From: Thalassotalea agarivorans
GTDB lineage: Bacteria > Pseudomonadota > Gammaproteobacteria > Enterobacterales > Alteromonadaceae
Assembly (NCBI RefSeq): GCF_030295955.1
Contig: NZ_AP027363.1
Location: 2,767,046 to 2,831,045 of the forward strand
DNA: 64,000 nucleotides
Direction of reading: 5' to 3'
How positions within the stretch are numbered: the stretch's first letter is position 1; every line of letters begins with the position of its first letter. Under the pieces are notes generated by a model that was given only the letters and a program-made list of their open reading frames with translations, had not been told where the DNA came from and did no database searches. This document shows, piece after piece, positions 1 to 8,755 of the stretch. A program made the position numbers and the translations under genes.

Positions 1-350
1 CCGAAGAAAATTTAGCATTTAACTTAGCATTGCACGGCCATGAAAACATCGATAGTGACCAAGCATTAGCCAAAGTAAACTTAACTGGTTTCGAAGATGC
101 GTTAGCATCACATTTGAGCGCGGGGCAGCACCGTCGAATAGCCTTGGCAAAACTATGGCAAACTAACACACCTGTTTGGATTCTGGATGAACCCTTTACC
201 GCTATAGATAAGCAAGGTGTAGCTACTCTCGAAAAACTATTTGTAGAGCACGCTAAACGAGGTGGTTGCGTGATATTGACGACGCATCAAGATCTGTCTT
301 TATCAGATGATTTGTATAGTAAAATAACGCTTGAATACAGGTACTTTTAA
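1..350 (+). CDS. ccmA: Cytochrome c maturation ABC transporter ATP-binding protein CcmA (3' part)
   Basis: The reading frame is open through the left edge of the window, so only the C-terminal half is present. CcmA is the ATPase of the CcmABCD complex, which releases haem-loaded CcmE at the inner membrane. Visible are the ABC signature [14 protein letters not shown], a Walker B region [16 protein letters not shown] and the H-loop ILTTHQDL, all very close to E. coli CcmA. The TTG at 30 is internal and not the start. The stop lies two bases before the ccmB start, so it is the first visible gene of a ccm operon. Confidence 0.95.
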   Translation, partial: EENLAFNLALHGHENIDSDQALAKVNLTGFEDALASHLSAGQHRRIALAKLWQTNTPVWILDEPFTAIDKQGVATLEKLFVEHAKRGGCVILTTHQDLSLSDDLYSKITLEYRYF

Positions 351-352
351 TC

Positions 353-1054
353 ATGACTGATTCAATAGTTTCTCAAGCACCAAGTTATTCAAAAGCGTTC
401 AAGCTTATCGTTGGCCGCGACCTTACCATAGCTTTTCGCCATAAAGACGACATAGCGAACCCTTTACTGTTTTTTATCATCGTCATTACGCTATTTCCGC
501 TAGGAATTGGTCCAGAGCCCAATATGTTGACACGCATAGCGCCTGGTATCCTTTGGGTATCTGCCTTGCTCGCAACCCTGCTGTCTCTCGATAGAATGTT
601 TAAATCAGATTACGCCGATGGTTCTTTAGAACAAATGATGCTGTCGCCTACCCCTATGTTTGTGCTGGTGCTTGCTAAGGTGACCGCACATTGGCTACTG
701 ACGGGACTACCTCTGATTTTGATGGCTCCCCTGTTAGCCACAATGTTGCACCTTGCGCCAGAAAGCTACATTCCGTTGTTAATTACTCTGTTGTTGGGAA
801 CGCCGGTACTCAGCATGATAGGGGCTATTGGGGCGGCATTAACTTTGGGCATTAAAAAAGGCGGTGTATTGCTAAGCTTATTGGTAATACCGCTCTACAT
901 TCCATTACTTATCTTTGCGACGAGTGCCATCGATACTGCCGCAATGAACTTACCTTATGATTTTCAACTTGCTATAATAGCGGCGTTATTTTTTGGCACA
1001 CTAACGCTATCACCCTTTGCTGTGAGCGCAGCCTTAAAAGTGAGTACAAACTAA
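353..1054 (+). CDS. ccmB: Haem exporter protein CcmB
   Basis: This 233-residue protein is almost entirely hydrophobic, with about six predicted membrane segments, matching the usual length of CcmB (about 220). CcmB is the membrane subunit that works with the CcmA ATPase and CcmC/CcmD in haem handling for c-type cytochromes. The N-terminal stretch GRDLTIAFRHKDDIANPLLFF is followed by LFPLGIGPEPN, typical of the family. It is two bases downstream of ccmA and two bases upstream of ccmC, so translation is probably coupled along the operon. Confidence 0.95.
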   Translation: MTDSIVSQAPSYSKAFKLIVGRDLTIAFRHKDDIANPLLFFIIVITLFPLGIGPEPNMLTRIAPGILWVSALLATLLSLDRMFKSDYADGSLEQMMLSPTPMFVLVLAKVTAHWLLTGLPLILMAPLLATMLHLAPESYIPLLITLLLGTPVLSMIGAIGAALTLGIKKGGVLLSLLVIPLYIPLLIFATSAIDTAAMNLPYDFQLAIIAALFFGTLTLSPFAVSAALKVSTN

Positions 1055-1056
1055 TT

Positions 1057-1797
1057 ATGTGGAAATGGTTACACCCCTACGCTAACCCTGAAGTAACTTA
1101 TCACTTTACCAATAAACTTATCCCGTGGTTTAACCGTATTGCCTTTATATTGTTATTAACCGGTATGGTATGGGCACTACTTTTTGTGCCACCTGATTAT
1201 CAACAAGGCAATAGCTTTAGAATATTTTATATCCACGTACCGGCTGCTATTTTGTCCATGGCTATCTATTTTTGGATGGCGGTTGCCGCGCTAACGAGTT
1301 TGGTTTGGCAAGTTAGACTCGCCGACGCCTCTGCTGCTGCAATGGCTCCTATTGGTGCCATCTTTACCGCAATTGCCTTATTTACAGGTGCAGCTTGGGG
1401 CAAACCAACATGGGGTACTTGGTGGGTGTGGGATGCTAGGCTTACGTCAGAGTTAATACTGCTTTTCTTGTATCTAGGTGTCATCGCACTGCATAACGCC
1501 TTTGACGACAAAGTATTAGCAGGAAGAGCCGCAAGTATTTTAGCACTTGTTGGCGTTGTAAATTTACCTATCATCCATTACTCGGTTGAATGGTGGAATA
1601 CCTTGCATCAAGGTTCAACGGTCACCAAACTCGGCGCGCCTAATATGGCGATGGAAATGTATTGGCCGTTTGTAGTATGTTTCTTTGGGTTTGCATTTTT
1701 AGCAGGCAGTATTATTTGTACTCGATTTAAAACAGAAATATTGGCCAGAAATAGTATGCGCCCTTGGGTAAAATCATTAGTGAGTGAAGGAGCGTAG
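1057..1797 (+). CDS. ccmC: Haem-handling protein CcmC
   Basis: CcmC (246 residues) is an inner-membrane haem-handling protein that presents haem to CcmE. The hallmark tryptophan-rich periplasmic motif WGTWWVWDARLT is present near residue 125, and the family's axial histidines appear in the contexts FYIHVPAA (His60) and IIHYSVEWW. Six membrane segments can be traced. It sits between ccmB and ccmD with two-base gaps on each side. Length and motifs match E. coli CcmC, so the assignment is firm. Confidence 0.96.
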   Translation: MWKWLHPYANPEVTYHFTNKLIPWFNRIAFILLLTGMVWALLFVPPDYQQGNSFRIFYIHVPAAILSMAIYFWMAVAALTSLVWQVRLADASAAAMAPIGAIFTAIALFTGAAWGKPTWGTWWVWDARLTSELILLFLYLGVIALHNAFDDKVLAGRAASILALVGVVNLPIIHYSVEWWNTLHQGSTVTKLGAPNMAMEMYWPFVVCFFGFAFLAGSIICTRFKTEILARNSMRPWVKSLVSEGA

Positions 1798-1799
1798 CA

Positions 1800-2003
1800 A
1801 TGCAATTTGACACGTTTTCACAGTTTATCAATATGGATGGCCACGGCTTTTATGTCTGGTTATCGTATGGGTTTTCTTGGCTACTGATTGCTGTAATAGC
1901 GGTAATGAGTAAAAAAAGTTTAACCGATAAAAAACAAGAGATCGCCAAGCGTATTGCAAGGCAAGATCGCTTGAAAGCTGCTCAAAAACAGCAGTCATCA
2001 TAG
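1800..2003 (+). CDS. ccmD: Haem exporter protein CcmD
   Basis: This is a 67-residue protein with one membrane span (about residues 17-37, beginning GFYVWLSYGFSWL) followed by a basic, charged tail. That is the standard architecture of CcmD, the small subunit that stabilises the CcmABC-CcmE complex. The position between ccmC and ccmE supports the call, since CcmD is poorly conserved in sequence. The start codon is two bases after the ccmC stop. Confidence 0.9.
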   Translation: MQFDTFSQFINMDGHGFYVWLSYGFSWLLIAVIAVMSKKSLTDKKQEIAKRIARQDRLKAAQKQQSS

Positions 2004-2016
2004 TTTGAGGTAGTTT

Positions 2017-2502
2017 ATGCATCCGCGTCGTAAAAAAAGATTAACCGTTGTCACATCAATACTTGTGGGATTTGCAGTGGTACTAGGGTTCGTGCTTTAC
2101 GCATTAAGTAATACGGTCGACTTATTCTTTACCCCATCCGAAATCGTACAAGGGAAAAAAGAAACAGGTGAAAAACCTGTTATTGGCCAGCGTATACGAG
2201 TTGGTGGCCTTGTAGTACCAGGTACCGTAAGCCGTGACCCGAAGAGTCTAAAAGTGAGTTTTCAACTTGTCGATACAGGCCCAATAATTACTGTTAAGTA
2301 TGATGGAATCCTGCCAGATCTATTCAGAGAAGGGCAAGGCATCGTTGCCAATGGCATACTTGTGGGTGATACCGTGCTAGAAGCTAATGAAGTTTTGGCA
2401 AAACATGACGAAAACTATATGCCAAAAGAAATTGCAGATGCAGTTGGTCAATATCACGACAAACCAAGCTACAGTAAAGAGCAGTTAGAAAACAAAAACT
2501 AA
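2017..2502 (+). CDS. ccmE: Periplasmic haem chaperone CcmE
   Basis: CcmE (161 residues) is a membrane-anchored periplasmic chaperone that binds haem covalently and passes it to the CcmF/H lyase. It has an N-terminal anchor (about residues 9-31), an OB-fold body and the motif [10 protein letters not shown]. His130 is the expected covalent haem-binding residue and Tyr134 the expected axial ligand, at the same numbers as in E. coli CcmE. It is the last ccm gene here: a strong terminator follows and ccmF, ccmG and ccmH are not downstream. Confidence 0.97.
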   Translation: MHPRRKKRLTVVTSILVGFAVVLGFVLYALSNTVDLFFTPSEIVQGKKETGEKPVIGQRIRVGGLVVPGTVSRDPKSLKVSFQLVDTGPIITVKYDGILPDLFREGQGIVANGILVGDTVLEANEVLAKHDENYMPKEIADAVGQYHDKPSYSKEQLENKN

Positions 2503-2527
2503 GCCAACACCATTCTTAAACAAATGA

Positions 2528-2566
2528 GCGAGAAACATGCATTTAGGCCGTGTTTCTCGCTTTTTT
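2528..2566 (+). terminator. Rho-independent terminator after ccmE
   Basis: A perfect 10-bp stem GCGAGAAACA / TGTTTCTCGC (2528-2537 and 2551-2560) is followed by a run of six T. It lies 26 bases after the ccmE stop and closes the visible ccm operon. Confidence 0.88.
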
Positions 2567-2640
2567 CTACCTTTTTAACCCCTATTGTGCGACACTATCA
2601 GGTATAAAAATCTTCTACATCAATTAAATAGGATTGCCCA

Positions 2641-4017
2641 GTGACGGCGTTTTCAAAAAGTTATAGGTTTAAGAAATCTATTTCTTCTCTTATTTTTTCC
2701 AGTGTATTGATTGGCATGCCGTCTTTTGCCAATGCACAGCAAGACCAACAAGAAGAACCTGAGTTGGTTGAAATTGAATACACACCTCGTATCACCAATA
2801 CCGATTGGCAAAACTTTAAAGTAGATCCTTCGTTTTATGAAGATCCTTTCCAAATGTCTTTGTTCTCGCCGCAAAATGGTGAAGATAGTGAAAGACTATG
2901 GTCTCAAACCAAGTCAATCTTTACCTTTGGGTTTGCAGTAATTGGGGTTATCGCCTTGCTACCGGAAGATATATCCAACTGGGAGAAAGGTAACATCCTG
3001 GGTAAATGGGATGAAAATGTTAAAAACCCTGTGTGGGACCGAGACGGCTGGGTGATTAATGTCGTTGGCCATGGTTACTTTGGTGGTGTTTATTATCAAG
3101 CCGCGCGAAAGTCAGGTTACCGTCAGTGGGATTCATTCCTTTATTCAACGCTTATGTCTACCTTTTATTGGGAATTTGGCATTGAAGCGTTTGCTGAAAA
3201 GCCGTCAATTCAAGATTTATGGCTAACGCCAGTGATTGGTTGGGGTCTCGGTGAATGGATGTATCAACAGGAAAGAAGCATTCTCGCCGATAATGGCGAA
3301 GTTTGGGGCTCTGAAACGCTTGGTAGCGTTACGCTTGCGGTATTGGATCCAGTTGATGCTATTTCAGTTGGCGTCAATAATCTTTTTGATCACGAAGTCT
3401 TTACCGCAGGTACAGGGTATATCTCGGCAAATGAAGTGCCACTGGCAAACGGTGAAACAGAAAATCAATATCAAGTTGGTGTCACCTATCAATTAGGTTC
3501 TGGTAAGCGCAAGCATCGCAAGTACAGAAGTACCTACAGTAAAGTATCTGGAGACCCAGTTGATGTAGGTGTTTTAGGGATTAGCTTTGGTTTTGGCCGA
3601 GTTCACTTTGACCCCGTATGGCAGATTCCTGATGACAATTGGTACGAATACGCCATGGGCCTATATTTGTCGCCCCGTTACTCGTTAAGACTTCAGTACG
3701 CAAGACAAGATATTTTTCAAGCAGGTGTAGACCGCAAGCAGCGCTATGAGAATTATTCAATTAGCAACCAAGTTTATTTCTATCCTGAATATGACTTAAG
3801 GCCATTCGTAAGTTTTGGTTTTGGTGAAAGCATATTGGATAAGGACTACGACCGTAAAACGTTCCAGCTTCACTATGGCGCTGGATTACACTACAAGATT
3901 GCCACCAAACTTGCGCTCCAGGTTGACGCTAGAAACTACTATTCAACTAATACTGACACGACTGAATCAAGCATAACCACTACCTTGATTTATCGTTTCG
4001 GCCAAGGCGAATTTTAA
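2641..4017 (+). CDS. DUF3943 domain protein, probable outer-membrane protein
   Basis: This 458-residue protein starts at GTG 2641, preceded by AGGA about nine bases upstream. It has a cleavable signal peptide (roughly residues 1-32, ending SFANA). The middle region contains HGYFGGVYYQAARKSGY and YWEFGIEAFAEKPSIQDL, which resemble the DUF3943 family. The C-terminal half has alternating hydrophobic and aromatic strands and ends in a short strand (TLIYRFGQGEF), consistent with a beta-barrel in the outer membrane. No biochemical function is known for the family. It stands alone between the ccm terminator and a palindromic terminator. Confidence 0.75.
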   Translation: MTAFSKSYRFKKSISSLIFSSVLIGMPSFANAQQDQQEEPELVEIEYTPRITNTDWQNFKVDPSFYEDPFQMSLFSPQNGEDSERLWSQTKSIFTFGFAVIGVIALLPEDISNWEKGNILGKWDENVKNPVWDRDGWVINVVGHGYFGGVYYQAARKSGYRQWDSFLYSTLMSTFYWEFGIEAFAEKPSIQDLWLTPVIGWGLGEWMYQQERSILADNGEVWGSETLGSVTLAVLDPVDAISVGVNNLFDHEVFTAGTGYISANEVPLANGETENQYQVGVTYQLGSGKRKHRKYRSTYSKVSGDPVDVGVLGISFGFGRVHFDPVWQIPDDNWYEYAMGLYLSPRYSLRLQYARQDIFQAGVDRKQRYENYSISNQVYFYPEYDLRPFVSFGFGESILDKDYDRKTFQLHYGAGLHYKIATKLALQVDARNYYSTNTDTTESSITTTLIYRFGQGEF

Positions 4018-4023
4018 TCAATA

Positions 4024-4059
4024 TTTGGGGTCAGAACATGTTCTGACCCCAAATTTTTT
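4024..4059 (+). terminator. 30-bp perfect palindrome plus T-run
   Basis: Positions 4024-4053 form a perfect 30-bp palindrome whose arm reads TTTGGGGTCAGAACA, followed by six T. It starts seven bases after the DUF3943 stop and could terminate that transcript. The GGGGTCAGA...TCTGACCCC arms also resemble REP-type palindromes seen near REP-associated transposases in marine Gammaproteobacteria; that is a recollection, not a search result. No second copy was noticed in the window. Confidence 0.6.
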
Positions 4060-4130
4060 CTCTATAAATTTTAGTTAGTTAACTTTTCATTTGCGACGTA
4101 ATAGCGCTACTTTTCAGAATTATGGTAATA

Positions 4131-4156
4131 AAAAAGGCTGCAATTGCAGCCTTTTT
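4131..4156 (-). terminator. Terminator after lysS
   Basis: A 26-bp perfect palindrome with arms AAAAAGGCTGCAA / TTGCAGCCTTTTT lies 17 bases beyond the lysS stop. On the minus strand the GC stem is followed by T residues, so it closes the dsbC-recJ-prfB-lysS array; by symmetry it can also stop plus-strand transcripts. Confidence 0.85.
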
Positions 4157-4172
4157 TAATGAGTGCGAAATG

Positions 4173-5717
4173 TTACTCGCCGCCTTGAGGTTTCATGTGC
4201 GGGAATAAAATAACGTCTTTAATTGTTGGTGAGTCGGTAAATAACATTACTAAGCGGTCAATACCAATACCTTCACCTGCTGTTGGCGGTAGGCCAAACT
4301 CTAAAGCACGCACATAATCTTCATCAAAATGCATTGCTTCATCGTCACCAGCATCTTTTTCTTCTACCTGCTTACGGAAACGCTCTGCTTGGTCTTCAGC
4401 ATCGTTAAGCTCTGAGAAACCATTAGCAAGTTCTCTTCCACCGACAAAAAATTCAAAACGATCGGTAATAAAAGGATTGTCGTCGTTACGACGCGCCAAT
4501 GGTGATACTTCCCAAGGATACTCTGTAATAAATGTCGGCTGATCAAGTTTATGTTCAGCAACTTCTTCGAAAATCTCACAGATATATTTACCAGGGCCCC
4601 AAACTTTAGCAGCTTCGCCTTCTTTAACGCCTACCTGTTTAGCCATAGCTTTAAGCGCGTCAAAATTTTCTTCAGGGTTACGCAGCACGCTCTCATCCAA
4701 GTTAGGAGCATGTTTTAAAATAGCGTCAACCATAGACAAACGAGCAAATGGCTGGCCAAAGTCATAGAATTTTTCTTCTGCTACTTCACCTTCACTATTT
4801 TTAACTGTATTACGCACCGTCGTTGTACCCAGAACATCTTGTGCTAAGGTGCGCAGCATCTCTTCAGTTAAATCCATCAAGTCGTTGTAATCGGCATATG
4901 CCTGATAGAATTCAATCATGGTGAATTCTGGGTTGTGACGGGTAGACAAACCTTCGTTACGGAAGTTACGGTTAATTTCGAATACTCGCTCAAAACCACC
5001 AACTACAAGACGCTTCAAGTAAAGCTCTGGTGCAATACGCATAAACATTTCAATGTCTAATGCGTTGTGATACGTCACAAATGGCTTAGCTGTCGCACCC
5101 CCTGGGATTGTCTGTAACATCGGCGTTTCGACTTCCATGAAGTCACGCTCTGTTAAAAACTTACGAATTCCGTCAACGATTTTTGAACGCACTTTAAAGG
5201 TATTGCGTGTTTCTTCGTTGATAATCAAGTCAACGTAACGTTGGCGATATTTCGTTTCTTGGTCTGATAAACCGTGGAATTTTTCAGGAAGCGGACGCAA
5301 CGATTTTGTCAGTAACGAATACTCATCCATATTGACATACAAGTCGCCTTTGCCTGATTTATGCAATGTACCTGTTACACCGATAATGTCACCAATATCT
5401 AACAAGCCCCAACGCGCTTTAATGTCTTTTTGCACGTTTTTATCAGCATACGCTTGAATACGGCCAGTCATATCTTGTAAAACAAGAAATGGACCACGCT
5501 TAGCCATTACACGACCCGCTACACTGTATGTAGCCGTTTCAGCTTCTAACGTTTCCTTATCCTTTTCACCGTGCGCCAACTGAAGATCGTTCGCATAGTC
5601 TTTGCGATCGAACGTATTAGGGTGGCCGTTTGCCGAGCAATTTTCACGGATTTTCTCAAGCTTACCGCGACGTTCTGCAATTAGCTTGTTTTCATCTTGT
5701 TTTATTTGATCTGTCAT
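4173..5717 (-). CDS. lysS: Lysyl-tRNA synthetase, class II
   Basis: LysS charges tRNA-Lys in the cytoplasm. The 514-residue protein (E. coli 505) has an N-terminal OB-fold anticodon-binding domain (about residues 60-160) and a class II catalytic core. Motif 2 is seen as [15 protein letters not shown] and motif 3 as [12 protein letters not shown] near the C-terminus. It follows prfB by 27 bases on the same strand, the prfB-lysS order known from E. coli, and is the last gene before a terminator. Confidence 0.97.
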   Translation of the reverse strand: MTDQIKQDENKLIAERRGKLEKIRENCSANGHPNTFDRKDYANDLQLAHGEKDKETLEAETATYSVAGRVMAKRGPFLVLQDMTGRIQAYADKNVQKDIKARWGLLDIGDIIGVTGTLHKSGKGDLYVNMDEYSLLTKSLRPLPEKFHGLSDQETKYRQRYVDLIINEETRNTFKVRSKIVDGIRKFLTERDFMEVETPMLQTIPGGATAKPFVTYHNALDIEMFMRIAPELYLKRLVVGGFERVFEINRNFRNEGLSTRHNPEFTMIEFYQAYADYNDLMDLTEEMLRTLAQDVLGTTTVRNTVKNSEGEVAEEKFYDFGQPFARLSMVDAILKHAPNLDESVLRNPEENFDALKAMAKQVGVKEGEAAKVWGPGKYICEIFEEVAEHKLDQPTFITEYPWEVSPLARRNDDNPFITDRFEFFVGGRELANGFSELNDAEDQAERFRKQVEEKDAGDDEAMHFDEDYVRALEFGLPPTAGEGIGIDRLVMLFTDSPTIKDVILFPHMKPQGGE

Positions 5718-5744
5718 TTCAAATCTCTATCTTTGGATAAACTG

Positions 5745-6843
5745 TTATAAGCCTGACTTTAACGAGGCTTCAATAAATTTGTCTAAGTCACCGTCTAACA
5801 CGGCTTGGGTATTTCTGTTCTCAACACCCGTTCGCAAGTCTTTAATGCGGCTATCATCAAGCACGTAAGAACGTATCTGACTGCCCCACCCTATGTCTGA
5901 CTTGCCGTCTTCTAGCAGTTGCTTGTCTTTATTCTGCTTTTGAATTTCTAATTCGTATAACTTCGCTTTTAATAGCTTCATCGCAGTCGCGCGATTTTTA
6001 TGCTGTGAACGATCATTTTGGCATTGCACAACCGTATTGGTTGGCAAATGCGTAATACGAATAGCTGAATCTGTTTTGTTAACGTGTTGGCCGCCAGCAC
6101 CCGAGGCTCTGTAGGTGTCAACGCGCAAGTCTGCCGGATTAATATCTATTTCGATATTGTCATCAATTTCTGGGTAAATAAACGCAGATGCAAATGATGT
6201 ATGACGCTTCGCATTTGAATCAAATGGCGATTTGCGAACCAATCGGTGAACACCGGTTTCTGTGCGTAACCAACCATAAGCGTAGTCGCCGCTGAATTTA
6301 ATTGTACAACCTTTAATACCAGCGACATCACCAGCGGTTTCTTCAATAAGTTCAGTTTTGAAACCGTGCGCTTCCCCCCAACGTAAATACATACGTTGCA
6401 GCATTTCAGCCCAGTCTTGTGCTTCAGTGCCGCCTGAGCCAGATTGAATATCAAGATAACAATCAGCTTGGTCTTGATCGCCAGCGAACATGCGACGAAA
6501 CTCAAGCGCTTGCAATTGCTCATCTAAAGCATTTGCCTCAGTTGTAGCATCATCAAATGTTTCTTGATCGCTTTCTTCAACAGCCAGTTCAATCAAGCCC
6601 TCAACGTCTTCGCAGCCAGCAGTCAAATCGTCTATGGTTTTAACGACCGCTTCTAAAGACGAACGTTCCTTGCCTAATTGTTGCGCCCTTTCAGGCTCAT
6701 TCCAGACATCGGGCAGCTCTAATTCACGGCAAACTTCTACTAGGCGCTCTGCTTTAGTTTCGTAGTCAAAGATACCCCCTAAGCATTTCAGTACGCTCAC
6801 GGATTTCTTTTAATTGATTAACTAAAGGATTTGTTTCAAACAT
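5745..6843 (-). CDS. prfB: Peptide chain release factor 2 with programmed +1 frameshift
   Basis: RF2 recognises UGA and UAA stop codons. The gene starts at ATG 6843-6841 and encodes 25 codons ending MLRGYL, then an in-frame TGA at 6768-6766. A Shine-Dalgarno-like AGGGGG lies just upstream of the slippery CTT TGA C. A +1 shift (skipping base 6768) continues with DYETK and runs to 5745, giving 365 residues, the same length as E. coli RF2. The GGQ catalytic motif ([10 protein letters not shown]) and the SPF stop-recognition tripeptide (RKSPFDS) are intact. Translating only the long open frame from 6800 gives a false N-terminus. The shift makes RF2 synthesis self-limiting. Confidence 0.97.
6766..6785 (-). 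promoter_or_regulatory. RF2 autoregulatory frameshift site
   Basis: On the minus strand the sequence is AGG GGG TAT CTT TGA C. The anti-SD-complementary stretch, the CTT codon that slips onto UUU, and the poorly terminated UGA-C context are the three canonical elements of the bacterial RF2 frameshift. High RF2 terminates at the UGA; low RF2 allows the shift. Confidence 0.95.
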
Positions 6844-6956
6844 AACGCCAAGATCGCTAATTACAGCTAACAAAATACAAGCGCGGTATTTTATCGGAAA
6901 ACGCGCACTAATGGTAGCCCAAAGTTTGGGCTAATAGCACAATATAACAGCGTTTT

Positions 6957-8690
6957 TTATAGGTTATCCAACGATAATTGTTCGACCATCAGTTGCACAT
7001 TTTGTTTACCTCTAAACTCATTAATATCGAGCTTAAAAGCGACATGGACTTGTGTTGCGGTAGCGTTAGGCCAAATGTCTAAATCAACGTTGAAGGCTAT
7101 CGCATCTAGTGCTACGTCTTCTTTCGCTAGCACCAACTTTAAGTGCTTCTCGCCAACAATTCGTTGCTGAACAATAGTAAAAACATCATCAAATACAGGT
7201 TCTTCAAATTTTTGCCCCCACGGTCCAGACTCGCGCAGTAAACTGGCAAACTCTATTGAGTAGGCTTCAACTGGAAGTTCTCCATCTGACAAGACAACAC
7301 CTTGCAAGTCTTTTTCATCAAGCGCTTCTATGGCAAAAAGGTCGAATAGTTTTTCAAACTGTTCAAAGTCCGTTTCTGCTATCGTAAGGCCGGCGGCCAT
7401 AGCATGACCACCAAACTTTTTAATCAAGCCAGGATGCTGGCTGCTAATGTTTTCAAGCAAATCTCTGATATGTAGCCCAGGGATAGATCGAGCGGAGCCC
7501 TTTATATCCTGACCGTTTTCATCTTGTGCAAAGACAATACAAGGACGGTGTAGTTTTTCCTTTAATCGGCCGGCAACTATGCCAATAACACCTTGATGCC
7601 AATCTCTTTGATATAGCGCAATAGCGGTCGCATTATGTTTTGAGGAGTCATTAAGCTGCTGCAGAATCATCTCTGCTTGATGTTGCATAGATTGCTCTAT
7701 TTCACGACGCGCTTTATTAAGCAGATCCAGTTCTTGCGCCATCTCCTTTGCTTGTTGATCACTTTTAGCCAATAAGCAACGAATACCAAATGTCATATCA
7801 TCTAATCGCCCGGCGGCATTAATTCTTGGCCCCAAAGCAAAGCCAAAATCGCTGGCAACCAAGTTAAACTGATTTCGCTTCGCTACATTAATTAATGCTT
7901 GTATGCCTGGTCGAGTTAGGCCCCTGCGAATACGCTCAATACCTTGGGCAACTAGAATACGATTGTTTTTATCTAACGCTACGACATCGGCCACAGTTCC
8001 CAAAGCGACGATATCTAGCAATTGTGCCAAATTTGGCTCGTCAAACCCTTGTTCTGAGAACCAATTTTTTTCTCGTAGTAAAGCGCGTAATGCGAGAGCT
8101 AGATAAAATGCAACGCCTACACCAGCAATCGATTTGCTCGCAAAAGAGCAATCCAATTGATTAGGGTTTACTATCGCTGCAGCTTCTGGCAAATGTGCAC
8201 CAGGTAGATGATGGTCTGTTATCACCACATCAATACCTAACTCGTTTGCCCTTTCAACACCTTGATGGCAACTAATTCCGCTATCAACCGTAACAATTAC
8301 ATTAGCTCCTTGTTTGCTCGCAACCTCTACAATTTCGGGTGACAAACCATAGCCAAATTCAAAACGGTTAGGAACTAAAAAGTCATGATTGAAACTACCG
8401 AACAAGCTAAGCGCTTCCATCATAAGCGCGGTACTTGTTGCACCGTCAGCGTCAAAGTCGCCAATTATGATTATTTTATCTTGATTGAGAATGGCTTGAT
8501 AAAGAATCAAAGCTGCTTGTTGCAAGCCTTTCATTGTGTTTGGCGGTAACAAGCCTTTTAGTGTCAAATCGGCATCAGCGGGATCAGACATTCCCCGACT
8601 GGCGTACACTTGTCTGATAATCGGGTGAAGGTCTTGCGGTAAATGAGCGTCATCCACTTTAGCGCGGCGAAAAATAGTTTTTATCGTCAT
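6957..8690 (-). CDS. recJ: Single-stranded-DNA-specific exonuclease RecJ
   Basis: RecJ degrades single-stranded DNA 5' to 3' in recombination and mismatch repair. The 577-residue protein matches E. coli RecJ (577). DHH-family metal-binding motifs are visible: DFDADG at residues 78-83, Asp136 in VTVDSG and DHH at 159-161; a DHHA1-type region with GGHAMAAG follows near residue 425. It lies between dsbC and prfB, as in E. coli. The start at 8690 is only nine bases past a terminator-like hairpin, and I see no good ribosome-binding site next to it, so expression may be low. Confidence 0.96.
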   Translation of the reverse strand: MTIKTIFRRAKVDDAHLPQDLHPIIRQVYASRGMSDPADADLTLKGLLPPNTMKGLQQAALILYQAILNQDKIIIIGDFDADGATSTALMMEALSLFGSFNHDFLVPNRFEFGYGLSPEIVEVASKQGANVIVTVDSGISCHQGVERANELGIDVVITDHHLPGAHLPEAAAIVNPNQLDCSFASKSIAGVGVAFYLALALRALLREKNWFSEQGFDEPNLAQLLDIVALGTVADVVALDKNNRILVAQGIERIRRGLTRPGIQALINVAKRNQFNLVASDFGFALGPRINAAGRLDDMTFGIRCLLAKSDQQAKEMAQELDLLNKARREIEQSMQHQAEMILQQLNDSSKHNATAIALYQRDWHQGVIGIVAGRLKEKLHRPCIVFAQDENGQDIKGSARSIPGLHIRDLLENISSQHPGLIKKFGGHAMAAGLTIAETDFEQFEKLFDLFAIEALDEKDLQGVVLSDGELPVEAYSIEFASLLRESGPWGQKFEEPVFDDVFTIVQQRIVGEKHLKLVLAKEDVALDAIAFNVDLDIWPNATATQVHVAFKLDINEFRGKQNVQLMVEQLSLDNL

Positions 8691-8692
8691 AC

Positions 8693-8723
8693 AAACAAAA
8701 ATGGCAAGGAAGTCCTTGCCATT
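8693..8723 (-). terminator. Hairpin with T-run between dsbC and recJ
   Basis: An 11-bp perfect stem AATGGCAAGGA / TCCTTGCCATT (8700-8723, two-base loop) is followed on the minus strand by a T-rich tail that runs to the recJ start. It looks like a terminator for dsbC that may leak into recJ. Confidence 0.75.
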
Positions 8724-8755
8724 CTAACGAGTGTTTATGCTTTACGCACTTATTT

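Noticed and set aside
1266-1574. 102-codon minus-strand ORF
   Set aside because: It is antisense to ccmC, a clearly conserved gene.
5745-6800. prfB as a single-frame gene starting at 6800
   Set aside because: The true N-terminal 25 codons lie in another frame and join by the standard RF2 +1 frameshift at 6766-6771.
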